Notes: generated by a model not told the origin, from the letters alone. A DNA stretch of 19,180 bases from Clostridium sp. CAG:575 (GCA_000435535.1 FR884552.1:1-19180), one strand, 5' to 3'. Positions 8,601-15,748 are shown, counted from the stretch's first letter. Numbers and translations are program-made.

Positions 8601-9132
8601 CACCTCTTACACTAAATTGACCCCTTCCTTCTATTAAATCACATCTAGTGTATCCAAGTTCTACCAACTTTCTCTTCAACTCATCTAAATTGTATATATC
8701 ACCAATTTTAAATTTTAATACATTTTTAAATAATACTTCTTTTGCTGGTAATTTTTGCATAAGTGCTTCTATTGTTGTAACAATAATTAGCTTTTTGTTT
8801 TCAATAATTTGATTTAAGACTTCTATTCTTTCATATGGTAAGTCCTGACTTTCCGCAATATAATCATATGTTACAATTTCTTTTTTTGGAAATAAAACAG
8901 TTCTTTCTTTTTGAAAATTTTGCATATCTTCTAAAATTTGCTTTGCTTGTATTTCATTATATGTAATCATTAATATTGGCTTTTTTTGATATTCATGCAA
9001 TGCCGTTATAAATTCTGCCATTCCAACGCCAGTTAAGCCCGATATTGATATCGGACTTGTTTTATTTTCTATCTGTTTGTTTAGGTCTACAAATTTCTTT
9101 GATTTGCCTAATTCTCCTATTATTGTGTTCAT
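5674..9132 (-). CDS. mfd: Transcription-repair coupling factor Mfd
   Basis: This DNA translocase removes RNA polymerase stalled at lesions and recruits UvrA to start excision repair. At 1152 aa it is full length. The N-terminal UvrB-like part includes GLTGVGMAEF near 33-42, where the degraded Walker A of Mfd is expected, and GQFSVRGGIVDI. The RNA polymerase-interacting (CarD-like) domain starts near 490 (VGDYVVHKNYGIG). The RecG-like motor has Walker A GDVGYGKTE near 639, the DEEH box near 741, LTMTATPIPRT and the QIRGRVGRSDR motif. A C-terminal TRCF domain begins near 1030 (SYIPDEYIPDSSQKIEIY). The start follows AAGGAAAGAG. A weak minus-strand TATAAT (9222-9227) lies upstream. It heads the operon with the two methyltransferases. 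Confidence 0.97.
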   Translation of the reverse strand: MNTIIGELGKSKKFVDLNKQIENKTSPISISGLTGVGMAEFITALHEYQKKPILMITYNEIQAKQILEDMQNFQKERTVLFPKKEIVTYDYIAESQDLPYERIEVLNQIIENKKLIIVTTIEALMQKLPAKEVLFKNVLKFKIGDIYNLDELKRKLVELGYTRCDLIEGRGQFSVRGGIVDISMNDTVGVRIEFWGDEIDSIRNFNISSQRSIGTLEKVQIYPAHEYVLESNIEDIIGKIRGKLIEGKQEEILEQDLEQIKAGNYISKIDKYFNEFYTQSSNLLDYVKDNYLIVLDEINKIEQREKNILQDNTNLIKNLLEKNKIVPEVLENMDSIDFERVEQEKVSIYLEKQDTVTKKQAERYNFQYREIRYYKSDIENLFEDIKKWNTEKKSIYVMISTKEKAKKLKELFEKEDILCKIEEKLDQTIIVKSTENIVTIAIGKLTAGFENFEINQVVVAADELIEGGKKKKSIIHQAYKEGEKVVFADLKVGDYVVHKNYGIGIFIGVNTITADGTTKDYIKLKYKNDDILYVPTNQLDAIRKYIGGDALGLQINSLGSKDWIKTKEKVKNNLRAVARELIELYARREQAKGYAFSKDTPWQQQFEDKFPYQETDDQLRCIEEVKADMEAQKPMDRLLCGDVGYGKTEVAIRAAFKAVMDQKQVAYLVPTTVLAQQQYEEFRDRMKDFPIKVEILNRFKTKKYQDEVIKKLKLGEVDVVIGTHRLLSKDVEFKDIGLLIIDEEHRFGVKAKEKIKEYKSNIDVLTMTATPIPRTMHMSIVGIRDMSVIYEPPQNRKPVQTYVLEYDEEVIKEAITKELERGGQVFYIYNRVDTIQKKADDISRLVPEADVAYAHGQMTGAQIEEIMEDFIDKKSNVLVCTTILESGIDIPNANTIIVENADRMGLAALYQIRGRVGRSDRQAYAYITYKRDKMLSEEADKRLKAIKEFTEFGSGFKIAMRDLEIRGAGSLLGEIQSGHLEQVGYETYCNLLDEVVKEMQGVKVEPDLDIQIDLNVTSYIPDEYIPDSSQKIEIYQDIALCKSEKDIQDITDEIIDRFGNMPSEIENLLDIARIKYMAKPLYITKIASKRTAVVFIFEQSKFDVDIQKLVSIYKNRLKFSPGVKPMITLDIGTTNERQILNDVAEFLKQLEK

Positions 9133-9264
9133 TTTTATCTCTTTCCTTTGCTTTTTTACTAATTTTATGATTTTAATAATTTATTCTATTTAATATATAA
9201 TTGCATTTCTTTTGTTTATTAATTATACTACATCTCTTATTGAAATAAAAGTATTTTTTATAAA

Positions 9265-9300
9265 AATACTGTATGAAAATACTTATTTTCATACAGTATT
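9265..9300 (-). terminator. Strong terminator of the 607-aa gene
   Basis: AATACTGTATGAAAA (9265-9279) is a perfect 15-bp inverted repeat of 9286-9300 with a 6-nt loop. It lies 10 bases after the minus-strand stop at 9310, and on that strand is followed by a T-rich tail (TTTTAT). It should separate the unknown gene from mfd. The core GTATGAAA/TTTCATAC recurs upstream of the same gene. Confidence 0.8.
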
Positions 9301-9309
9301 AGTGTTACT

Positions 9310-11133
9310 TTAAATCATACCCTCTTCCATCATTTCTTGAAAAGCTTTCACAGTTTTTCTAGCCAATTCAGCTAATTCAATTTTTTTCATAATTTCTCCA
9401 TAGCCATCTTTAATTTTTTCATCAAAATCACGCCCTTCATATCCAAAAAAAGGAATAGCCAAATCTTTAACTTTTAAACCAACTTTTTCGCAGTTTTTAA
9501 ATAACTCTTCAATCCTATGAAGATCCTTACTATTCATTTTTATCCTATTAGCATAATTTTTTAACATTTTCTTCTTATCCAATCCACCACAATCACACCT
9601 TTGTTCAAGTAGAAGCACTGTTGTTTGATAAATACCTACTTCTATGAATGGAATCAGAAGAACAATCATTTCAATATTAAAAAACTGAATATAAGTCTCT
9701 TGTACTACATCTACATTCTCATCTTCAACTAAAGATATCATTCCATTATCCATTAATTGTAAAATGCTATCAATTATCTGATATATTGATAATTCATCTC
9801 TAGTATTAATTTTTTTAACTAGTTCAAAAAAGCTAATAGCATTTTCTTTAGTATATTGCAATTTTGTAGGTATATAGGATTCAAGTGTAAGTCTATATCT
9901 TACCGAGCGCCAATCAAGTACTTTTTCATATATAATTTTTTCAATACTATCTGGTAATCTTTCATTTAATTTTACATAATCAGACTTACTTTCTAAATTC
10001 TTACTATTGCAAGTTATTTCCTCTAATAATCCAATAAACTCCTTTTCAGTAAAAATTTGGTGTGTTTTTAAATATCTCACAATTTCACATATACCATAAA
10101 TATTTCCGAAGTTACAAGCAATTCTATCTATTTCACTTTCTAAAAAATTCAAATCCTCCTGCAAATTAAATTTATTAATAAACAGAGTTAATAGACACTG
10201 ATTTATCAAAAAAGTAACAAATTTATTATTCACTCCCTTCAATTTTATCAATAAATCTTCAAAAAATTTTTTTATAGTTATATCAGCAATTTTAGTTTGA
10301 ACAGCTATTAAAAATTTTTCTTTTTCCTTTAAACCTATATTAGTTATAAAAACATTTGGAGTAATATAACACTTTCCGTCTTCATTCCCAAAATATGCTT
10401 TTTCGTGAGTTCTAATTGTTAAAATTGCCTTTACATCATTTATAGATTTTATTATTTTCATATAAACTGTTTGGATATTACTTCTATAAAATGATTCTAC
10501 TCTTTTATACTCACATTTAATTGATTTAAAGTCATTTTCATTAACTCTTGAATATAAAGAAAAACTATTTGGTGAAATACCACTATTCTTCAAATCACTA
10601 GTTTTCGATAACTGATGTCTTATAACATCACTGAAACTTACAACATTTGAATTATATACAACAATTCTAGCCGCATATCTAACCAATATCATGGAATTTT
10701 TATTTGCCTTCTCATAAATATTAATATTTACTGCCTGAGACACGTCTGTTCTTATATCCAAGTCATCATCATCACTAATCGTCATGATTTTCTTGATTTT
10801 TTTAATAACTTTTATTACTACATTTTCAAATCGAACTAAAAAATTGTTTAATTCACTTGCTTCATACATAAATAAATCGCAAATAAGAATACTGGGAAAA
10901 TATCCCTTTTCAATATAATATTGAACTATTTCCGTAGCCTTCATTATCAATGCATCTGCTAATATAAAACTGCTTTGATCTGATTCTTTATCAGAAAGAA
11001 GTCTACTTAACCAGTAACTCCGTTGGGTTAAATGTACTTTATACATATAACTACTATTTTCCATTTCATTATAAAACTTAGCAATATCAGTTGTGTGGTT
11101 TGAGAAAAACCTACTTGTAAAATCTTCCTTCAT
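9310..11133 (-). CDS. Large uncharacterised protein, possible divergent phosphoribosyltransferase-like fold
   Basis: A 607-aa protein I do not recognise. The start at ATG 11133 is firm, with AGGAGG eight bases upstream. No signal peptide or clear transmembrane helix is seen, so it is probably cytoplasmic. Residues about 57-100 (helix, then FPSILICDLFMYEASELNNF) have the shape of the PRPP-binding loop of phosphoribosyltransferases: beta strand, acidic residue, loop, helix. The usual second acidic residue and Gly/Thr are missing, so this is only a weak structural guess. There is an Asp-rich run DDDDLD near 120 and a CDCGG near 511-515. The middle and C-terminal parts look alpha-helical. It has its own strong promoter and terminator, so it is expressed as a single-gene unit. 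Confidence 0.85.
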   Translation of the reverse strand: MKEDFTSRFFSNHTTDIAKFYNEMENSSYMYKVHLTQRSYWLSRLLSDKESDQSSFILADALIMKATEIVQYYIEKGYFPSILICDLFMYEASELNNFLVRFENVVIKVIKKIKKIMTISDDDDLDIRTDVSQAVNINIYEKANKNSMILVRYAARIVVYNSNVVSFSDVIRHQLSKTSDLKNSGISPNSFSLYSRVNENDFKSIKCEYKRVESFYRSNIQTVYMKIIKSINDVKAILTIRTHEKAYFGNEDGKCYITPNVFITNIGLKEKEKFLIAVQTKIADITIKKFFEDLLIKLKGVNNKFVTFLINQCLLTLFINKFNLQEDLNFLESEIDRIACNFGNIYGICEIVRYLKTHQIFTEKEFIGLLEEITCNSKNLESKSDYVKLNERLPDSIEKIIYEKVLDWRSVRYRLTLESYIPTKLQYTKENAISFFELVKKINTRDELSIYQIIDSILQLMDNGMISLVEDENVDVVQETYIQFFNIEMIVLLIPFIEVGIYQTTVLLLEQRCDCGGLDKKKMLKNYANRIKMNSKDLHRIEELFKNCEKVGLKVKDLAIPFFGYEGRDFDEKIKDGYGEIMKKIELAELARKTVKAFQEMMEEGMI

Positions 11134-11164
11134 TTTGTATCCTCCTACATATAATTTAAGTAAC

Positions 11165-11184
11165 GTATGAAATAACTTTCATAC
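11165..11184. promoter_or_regulatory. Palindrome in the leader of the 607-aa gene (candidate operator)
   Basis: GTATGAAA (11165-11172) and TTTCATAC (11177-11184) form a perfect 8-bp dyad around TAAC. It falls roughly +15 to +34 from the predicted start of transcription on the minus strand, a place where a repressor would block elongation, or where the RNA would fold close to the ribosome site. The same core lies in the gene's terminator. Confidence 0.5.
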
Positions 11185-11205
11185 AAAATTAATAGCTTCG
11201 TTCAA

Positions 11206-11234
11206 ATTATATCATAAATTCAACTTCATTTCAA
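11206..11234 (-). promoter_or_regulatory. Promoter of the 607-aa gene
   Basis: Minus-strand TTGAAA (11229-11234), 17-bp spacer, TATAAT (11206-11211): a near-perfect sigma-A promoter. Transcription should start near 11199, leaving a leader of about 65 nt. It is back to back with the promoter at 11260-11288. Confidence 0.85.
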
Positions 11235-11259
11235 CTTTTCCATTTTTTGTATATTTAGA

Positions 11260-11288
11260 TTGACATAACATGATTGAAGTGTTATAAT
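11260..11288 (+). promoter_or_regulatory. Promoter of the 122-aa gene
   Basis: TTGACA (11260-11265), a 17-bp spacer and TATAAT (11283-11288) match the sigma-A consensus exactly. The two divergent -35 boxes are separated by 25 bp, so a single regulator could affect both genes. Confidence 0.88.
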
Positions 11289-11337
11289 TTTAGTGTAACT
11301 ATGGTTGTGTTTCACTTATTTTATGGAGGACAACAAA

Positions 11338-11706
11338 ATGAAAAAAATTTCAAATGTAGAAGCACGAAATATCATTGAGGCTGGCTTTCCTGTAAAAGCA
11401 CTTATTGCTAGAAATTATAAGCCAGTCAAAAATTTAGCCGATTTGGATAATTTAATTCGGTTAGAAGAACTTGGAGTTCAGCACTTTGAACTCTATTACG
11501 AGCCTAAAGACACAAAAATTCCAGCCAACGCATGCAAAATTTCAATGGTTGAAGCCGTTGAATTAATAACTAACAACAAAGAAAAAGTTTATTCAAAACT
11601 AAATGGAAAAGAATTAACTTTTTCATCTTGTGATGAACTCATCTCGTATCTTAAAAGGTGTCTTCTCAATGGCGACACTGGTGTATTGTACTGGTATGCT
11701 GACTAG
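11338..11706 (+). CDS. Uncharacterised 122-aa protein
   Basis: I do not recognise this family. The start is ATG 11338, preceded by GGAGG at a good distance; the frame is open further up, to 11305, and includes an ATG at 11323, but the ribosome site lies inside that extension. The protein is soluble-looking, mixed alpha/beta, with no signal peptide or membrane helix. It opens with SNVEARNIIEAGFPVKALIA, a possible helix-strand unit, has three isolated Cys residues without a metal-binding pattern, and ends in the aromatic VLYWYAD. It stands alone between a perfect promoter and a strong terminator and is divergent from the 607-aa gene. The strong signals suggest real, possibly abundant expression. 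Confidence 0.85.
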   Translation: MKKISNVEARNIIEAGFPVKALIARNYKPVKNLADLDNLIRLEELGVQHFELYYEPKDTKIPANACKISMVEAVELITNNKEKVYSKLNGKELTFSSCDELISYLKRCLLNGDTGVLYWYAD

Positions 11707-11707
11707 G

Positions 11708-11752
11708 ATAAAATGAGCACTTGATCTATGTTAGATTAAGTGCTCATTTTAT
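11708..11752 (+). terminator. Terminator of the 122-aa gene
   Basis: A 21-bp stem (11708-11728 with 11732-11752, a single G-U pair) closes on a 3-nt loop, two bases after the stop codon. The stem ends in an A/T-rich foot, so the transcript ends in CAUUUUAUUUAU. This is one of the longest hairpins in the window. Confidence 0.85.
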
Positions 11753-11811
11753 TTATACAAAATTTTTCTGAAATCATTATAGAAGTTTTTCCCAAAAATA
11801 TGGAATAAAAT

Positions 11812-11840
11812 TTGACTTTTTATGTAAATCATGCTATACT
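11812..11840 (+). promoter_or_regulatory. Promoter of the 60-aa gene
   Basis: TTGACT (11812-11817), a 17-bp spacer and TATACT (11835-11840) give a strong sigma-A promoter. The leader is about 70 nt and can fold: TCTCT near 11879-11883 with AGAGA near 11894-11898, and ACCT (11873-11876) can reach AGGT in the ribosome site (11909-11912). A control by folding is speculative. Confidence 0.75.
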
Positions 11841-11917
11841 AATACTAGAGTTACTTATAAAAATATAAAAAGACCTATCTCTATTTGTAAAAAAGAGAAG
11901 GCAGAAAGAGGTACTAT

Positions 11918-12100
11918 ATGGCAGCAACAGTAAAACCAATTAAAAATGTATCACTCACATGCAAAAAATGTCAAGGAAAACTTTGGAACGATGACTCTGC
12001 AACCAGACAAACTCAAGTAAGAGCCAAATATGGTTCAGAACTTCCAAATGACTGTGTTGACAGTGAACTTGATGGACATAAATGTCCATATCATAAGTAG
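11918..12100 (+). CDS. Small Cys/His protein, probable zinc-binding
   Basis: A 60-aa protein with no family I recognise. It carries CKKC (Cys15, Cys18), then Cys46 and a C-terminal HKCPYH (His54, Cys56, His59). A CxxC knuckle followed by a second Cys/His cluster is the usual shape of a small zinc ribbon or treble-clef fold, so metal binding is inferred. The start follows AGAGGT with a short spacer. It has its own strong promoter and a perfect 18-bp terminator, which argues that it is a real gene despite its size. There is no signal peptide. A role in nucleic acid or protein binding is possible but unsupported. Confidence 0.82.
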   Translation: MAATVKPIKNVSLTCKKCQGKLWNDDSATRQTQVRAKYGSELPNDCVDSELDGHKCPYHK

Positions 12101-12106
12101 CAAAAA

Positions 12107-12149
12107 TCAAATGAGATTTTAGTTTAATTATAACTAAAATCTCATTTGA
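12107..12149. terminator. Bidirectional terminator between the 60-aa gene and topB
   Basis: TCAAATGAGATTTTAGTT (12107-12124) is a perfect 18-bp inverted repeat of 12132-12149 with a 7-nt loop. It sits 6 bases after the 60-aa gene and 24 bases from the end of the convergent topB, with CTTTT on the plus side and TTTTTG on the minus side. Confidence 0.82.
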
Positions 12150-12173
12150 CTTTTACAATATTTGCAAACTATT

Positions 12174-14183
12174 TTATCTTTTCACAACCAATCTATTAAA
12201 CTTAGAATGAATATAATTTTCTAATTTTTCCATAAACAAATTTGGTTCAATTTCTTTCTTTGCAACCATATCTAACCCTTTTTCCCAACTAGCAGTAAGT
12301 TTTGGATTTAACATATCTGGCATAGAACGATTTACAATATCATAAATAATTTCACCTTTTTGAGTAGGAGTAATGATTTGGGTTTTTGAATTAATTTGTA
12401 TATACTTTATTTTCTCAAGTTTTTTCATAATCTCTGCTCTTGTTGCACTTGTACCAATACCAGCACCTTTTATTTGTTCTCTTAACTCTTCCTCTTCTAT
12501 TAATTTTCCTGCATTCTCCATTGCTAAAATAATAGAACCAGAGTTATATCTACTTGGTGGAGAAGTTTCCGCTTCTTTAGTTTCATAATTCTTCACATCA
12601 ATTTTTTGACCTTTTTTCAATTTTTTTAATAAATCCAAATTCGTATTATCTGAAGTCTCATTTGAGGAATCATTTGATTTATCAGCATTTTTAGTATTTT
12701 CACTGCCATCATTATCCACACTTTTAGCACTATCTGTGGATTTTTTAGTACTATTTTTATCTATTGGTTTTAATATTTCTAAAAATCCCTGTTTTACACA
12801 AACTTTCCCACTTGCATAAAATAATTCATTTTCTACTTGAACAGTAACTTGAATTTTATTATATTCTGCAGCAGGATAAAATATTGCCAAAAATCTTTTT
12901 ACAATTATTTTATAAACTTGTTTTTGTAACTCTGGCAATTTATCATAATTTTCATAGCCCTGCCCTGTTGGAATAATTGCATAGTGGTCAGTAATCTTAC
13001 TATCATTTACATATTTTGTTTTAGCCAATTGATTTGTTGGATATTTTTCATAAATCATTTTTTTTATATAACCTTGAATTTCATCATCTCTAAAACCTTT
13101 AGAAATTCCATTCAAATTTTTTGATATTTCCTTTGCAACTGCTGTTGATAATACTCTAGCATCAGTTCTTGGATATGTTACTAATTTCTTCTCATACAAA
13201 TTTTGAATAATCTCTAAAGTTTCATCCGGCTTAATTTTAAACCTTTTTGTACATTCATTTTGTATTTCAGCCAAATTAAATAATAATGGTGCATTTTCTT
13301 TTTGCTTTGATTTCTTTAACTCTGTTATTGTTGCTTCTTTTCCTTGCAATGACAAAATAAATTTTTTTGCATCTTCTTCTTTTTTAAATCCTGTTTCATT
13401 ATATAAACATGGATTTTCAAAAAATTTAGATTTTTCATTAACTTTCCATTCTGCTTTAAAAGATGATTCCTCATCTCCAAACTCTCCAACAATTTTATAA
13501 TACTTTGTTTTTACAAAATTTCGTATCTCTCGTTCCCTAGAAACAATCATCCCTAAAACGCAAGTCATAACACGTCCAACAGAAATAGATGCTTTATCTT
13601 CATTTATTTGACTTGCCAAATTTCTCCCATAAATAATAGATAATAACCTTGAAAAATTTATTCCAATTAAATAATCTTCTTTTGCCCTTAAATATGCACT
13701 ATCTGATAAACTATCATATGCTGAAGAATCTTTAGCTTCTCTAATTCCTCTTAAAATTTCTTCTTCTGTTTGTGAGTCAATCCATACCCTTTTTATTACA
13801 GCTTTTGGGTTTGGCTGTGCCATCATAAGTACAAGCCTTTGTATATATTCTCCTTCCCTTCCAGAGTCTCCTGCATTATAAATTTCTTCTATATCCTCTC
13901 TTTGCATCAATCCTTGTATAATATTAAATTGATTTGCAACTTGTGGAATAATCTCATATTTCCATTTTTGTGGAATAAAAGGAAGCGTATCTAATCTCCA
14001 AAACTTTAATTTTTCATCATATTTTTCTGGATAACTCATAGTTACTAAATGTCCTACACACCATGTAATAATCCATTCTTCTGATTCTAAATATCCATTT
14101 TTTCTATTAGTATTTATTTTTAATGCTTTTGCAAACTCCATTGCTACTGATGGTTTTTCTGTTATTAACAATTTCTTGCCCAT
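12174..14183 (-). CDS. topB: DNA topoisomerase III (type IA)
   Basis: This enzyme cuts and rejoins one DNA strand to untangle replication and recombination intermediates. The 669-aa protein has the TOPRIM domain with ITEKPS (Glu9) at the N-terminus and AGDSGREGE (104-112), and the catalytic Tyr337 in TYPRTDARVL. Further down come PPSRYNSGSII and GIGTSATRAEIM, standard for type IA enzymes. The second Asp of the TOPRIM DxD is Gly108. No zinc-finger tail follows, as usual for TopB. Residues about 470-513 are a Ser/Asn/Asp/Lys-rich, low-complexity linker inserted before the KKGQKID strand. It starts 4 bp after the upstream HD gene, with AAAAAGGA inside that gene's end, so the two are co-translated. 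Confidence 0.93.
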   Translation of the reverse strand: MGKKLLITEKPSVAMEFAKALKINTNRKNGYLESEEWIITWCVGHLVTMSYPEKYDEKLKFWRLDTLPFIPQKWKYEIIPQVANQFNIIQGLMQREDIEEIYNAGDSGREGEYIQRLVLMMAQPNPKAVIKRVWIDSQTEEEILRGIREAKDSSAYDSLSDSAYLRAKEDYLIGINFSRLLSIIYGRNLASQINEDKASISVGRVMTCVLGMIVSREREIRNFVKTKYYKIVGEFGDEESSFKAEWKVNEKSKFFENPCLYNETGFKKEEDAKKFILSLQGKEATITELKKSKQKENAPLLFNLAEIQNECTKRFKIKPDETLEIIQNLYEKKLVTYPRTDARVLSTAVAKEISKNLNGISKGFRDDEIQGYIKKMIYEKYPTNQLAKTKYVNDSKITDHYAIIPTGQGYENYDKLPELQKQVYKIIVKRFLAIFYPAAEYNKIQVTVQVENELFYASGKVCVKQGFLEILKPIDKNSTKKSTDSAKSVDNDGSENTKNADKSNDSSNETSDNTNLDLLKKLKKGQKIDVKNYETKEAETSPPSRYNSGSIILAMENAGKLIEEEELREQIKGAGIGTSATRAEIMKKLEKIKYIQINSKTQIITPTQKGEIIYDIVNRSMPDMLNPKLTASWEKGLDMVAKKEIEPNLFMEKLENYIHSKFNRLVVKR

Positions 14184-14187
14184 TTCA

Positions 14188-14955
14188 TTATCCTTTTTCT
14201 TCTAAATATTTTTTTGCCACTTCATATATTTCTTGAATTTTTTTTCTTGTATCTTCATTGTTAAAATTAAATCTACCATATAATTTATCCAAATAATTAT
14301 GTTCTTTAATAATTTCCAAACTTTGTTTAAAGTTAAAATCATATACATAAGCAAAATGCGTTACTAATATTTCAGCACTTGTTTGTACTTTTTTATAATC
14401 AATTACTATATCTTCCATAAATTCTCTATAAATTTCATCAGATATTTCATCATTAGATAAGTCTGAACTTTCCCAAATTGCTTTTTTATCTCCTGTAACT
14501 AATACATAAAAAATATCTAATTTGTCAGCATCTCTAATTATTCTTGCATGTAAATTTTCTCTTTCTGTTAATCCCTTTTCAATATCTGCCCTATTATGGT
14601 TTAAAATTGCAAGCTTAATTATTTCATCAAATCTATCTGTAGCAATAAATTCTCTTATTAACCCATTATCAAATAATATTTTTACACCATATTCACCATG
14701 ATTTATACTATCTTTATCTCTAAAAGTTTTATAAACTCTTGCTTGCTCAAACCTTCCAATATCATGTAACAATCCAATTAGTTCAGCAAGTTCTATATCT
14801 TCTTCATCCAAATTAAGTTGCTCTGCCAATTTTTTTGCAATTTGAGATACTCTTTCGATATGTGCTATTTTTATTTTTATTTTTTCATCCTCTGGATTAT
14901 ATTTTTCTACATATTGTTTAAATACTTTTTTGGCTTTTAATATATCTATTTCCAT
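14188..14955 (-). CDS. HD-domain phosphohydrolase, second copy
   Basis: A 255-aa HD superfamily metal-dependent hydrolase. The metal ligands are His32, HD at 64-65 (LLHDIGRFEQ), His86 (NHGEYG), His120 (NHN) and the Asp of RDADKLD at 142-144. Substrates of this family are usually nucleotides or other phosphate esters; the specific one is unknown. The start is ATG 14955, because MEIDILKAKK then aligns with the start of the tandem paralogue; the frame to 14988 would overlap that gene. It lies 7 bp after the paralogue and 4 bp before topB, so the three form one operon. The equal length and shared HDIGRFEQ and RDADK blocks show an old tandem duplication. Confidence 0.9.
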   Translation of the reverse strand: MEIDILKAKKVFKQYVEKYNPEDEKIKIKIAHIERVSQIAKKLAEQLNLDEEDIELAELIGLLHDIGRFEQARVYKTFRDKDSINHGEYGVKILFDNGLIREFIATDRFDEIIKLAILNHNRADIEKGLTERENLHARIIRDADKLDIFYVLVTGDKKAIWESSDLSNDEISDEIYREFMEDIVIDYKKVQTSAEILVTHFAYVYDFNFKQSLEIIKEHNYLDKLYGRFNFNNEDTRKKIQEIYEVAKKYLEEKG

Positions 14956-14962
14956 TTTATTT

Positions 14963-15730
14963 TCAATCCTTTGCTTTATCTTCAACATATTTATTTAATA
15001 AATTTATTAATTCATCTACTTTTTCTTTTGTTTCTTCATATCTAAATTGAAACCTTTTAATTATTTTTTCTATATAACCTTCATCTTTTATTATTTTATA
15101 ACTTACATTATAATTAATATCAAAAATATAAGCTAATGTTATAAATAAATCATCGACTACATTATAATTTCTATCTTTTTCTATTCTAATAATCTTTTTT
15201 TTCTTAAAATTATTATACATTTCATCAGACAAAATGCTTTTTTCTATTTTCTCTTCTTGTCCATTCCAAAAGGTTTTTTCACATTCATACAAAATATCAA
15301 TTTTATCTGCATCTCTAATTAGCTTTGCAAAAAACTCTTCTTTAGAAGTTAATCCATCTTCAATTTTATATTTGTTATGATTCTTAATTGCATTCAAAAT
15401 TATAGAATCATACTTATCATCTTTTATAAAATTTCTCATATTTTTTTTTAGAATTTCAACAGCATAATCGCCATGGTCAAATTCTTTAATTACACCATAA
15501 TTTTTAAATCGTACATATTGTTCAAATCTTCCTATATCGTGTAAAAGTCCAATTAAAGTTGCTAATTGTATCTCTTCTTTGCTTAAACCTAGCATTTTTG
15601 CAAGCTTTTCAGAAATTTGCATAACCCTTAATGAATGTTCTTGCTTTCTTTTTATATTCTCATTTTGCAAATCATATTTCTCTGTATATACTATAAACTC
15701 TTGCTTTGCCTTCTCTATATCTATCTCCAC
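14963..15730 (-). CDS. HD-domain phosphohydrolase, first copy
   Basis: A 255-aa paralogue of the next gene with the same complete set of metal ligands: His32, His64/Asp65 in LLHDIGRFEQ, His86 in DHGDYA, His118 in KNHNK, and RDADKID at 139-145. The start is taken as GTG 15730, which gives MEIDIEKAK, a match to the start of the second copy, and is spaced correctly from AGGTGG. The GTG at 15739 overlaps that ribosome site and is rejected. The two copies differ clearly outside the motifs, notably in the 150-175 segment and the more basic stretch FKKKKIIRIEKDR here, so the substrates may differ. It is the first gene of the HD-HD-topB operon. Confidence 0.9.
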   Translation of the reverse strand: MEIDIEKAKQEFIVYTEKYDLQNENIKRKQEHSLRVMQISEKLAKMLGLSKEEIQLATLIGLLHDIGRFEQYVRFKNYGVIKEFDHGDYAVEILKKNMRNFIKDDKYDSIILNAIKNHNKYKIEDGLTSKEEFFAKLIRDADKIDILYECEKTFWNGQEEKIEKSILSDEMYNNFKKKKIIRIEKDRNYNVVDDLFITLAYIFDINYNVSYKIIKDEGYIEKIIKRFQFRYEETKEKVDELINLLNKYVEDKAKD

Positions 15731-15748
15731 GTTTACCACCTGAAGAGT

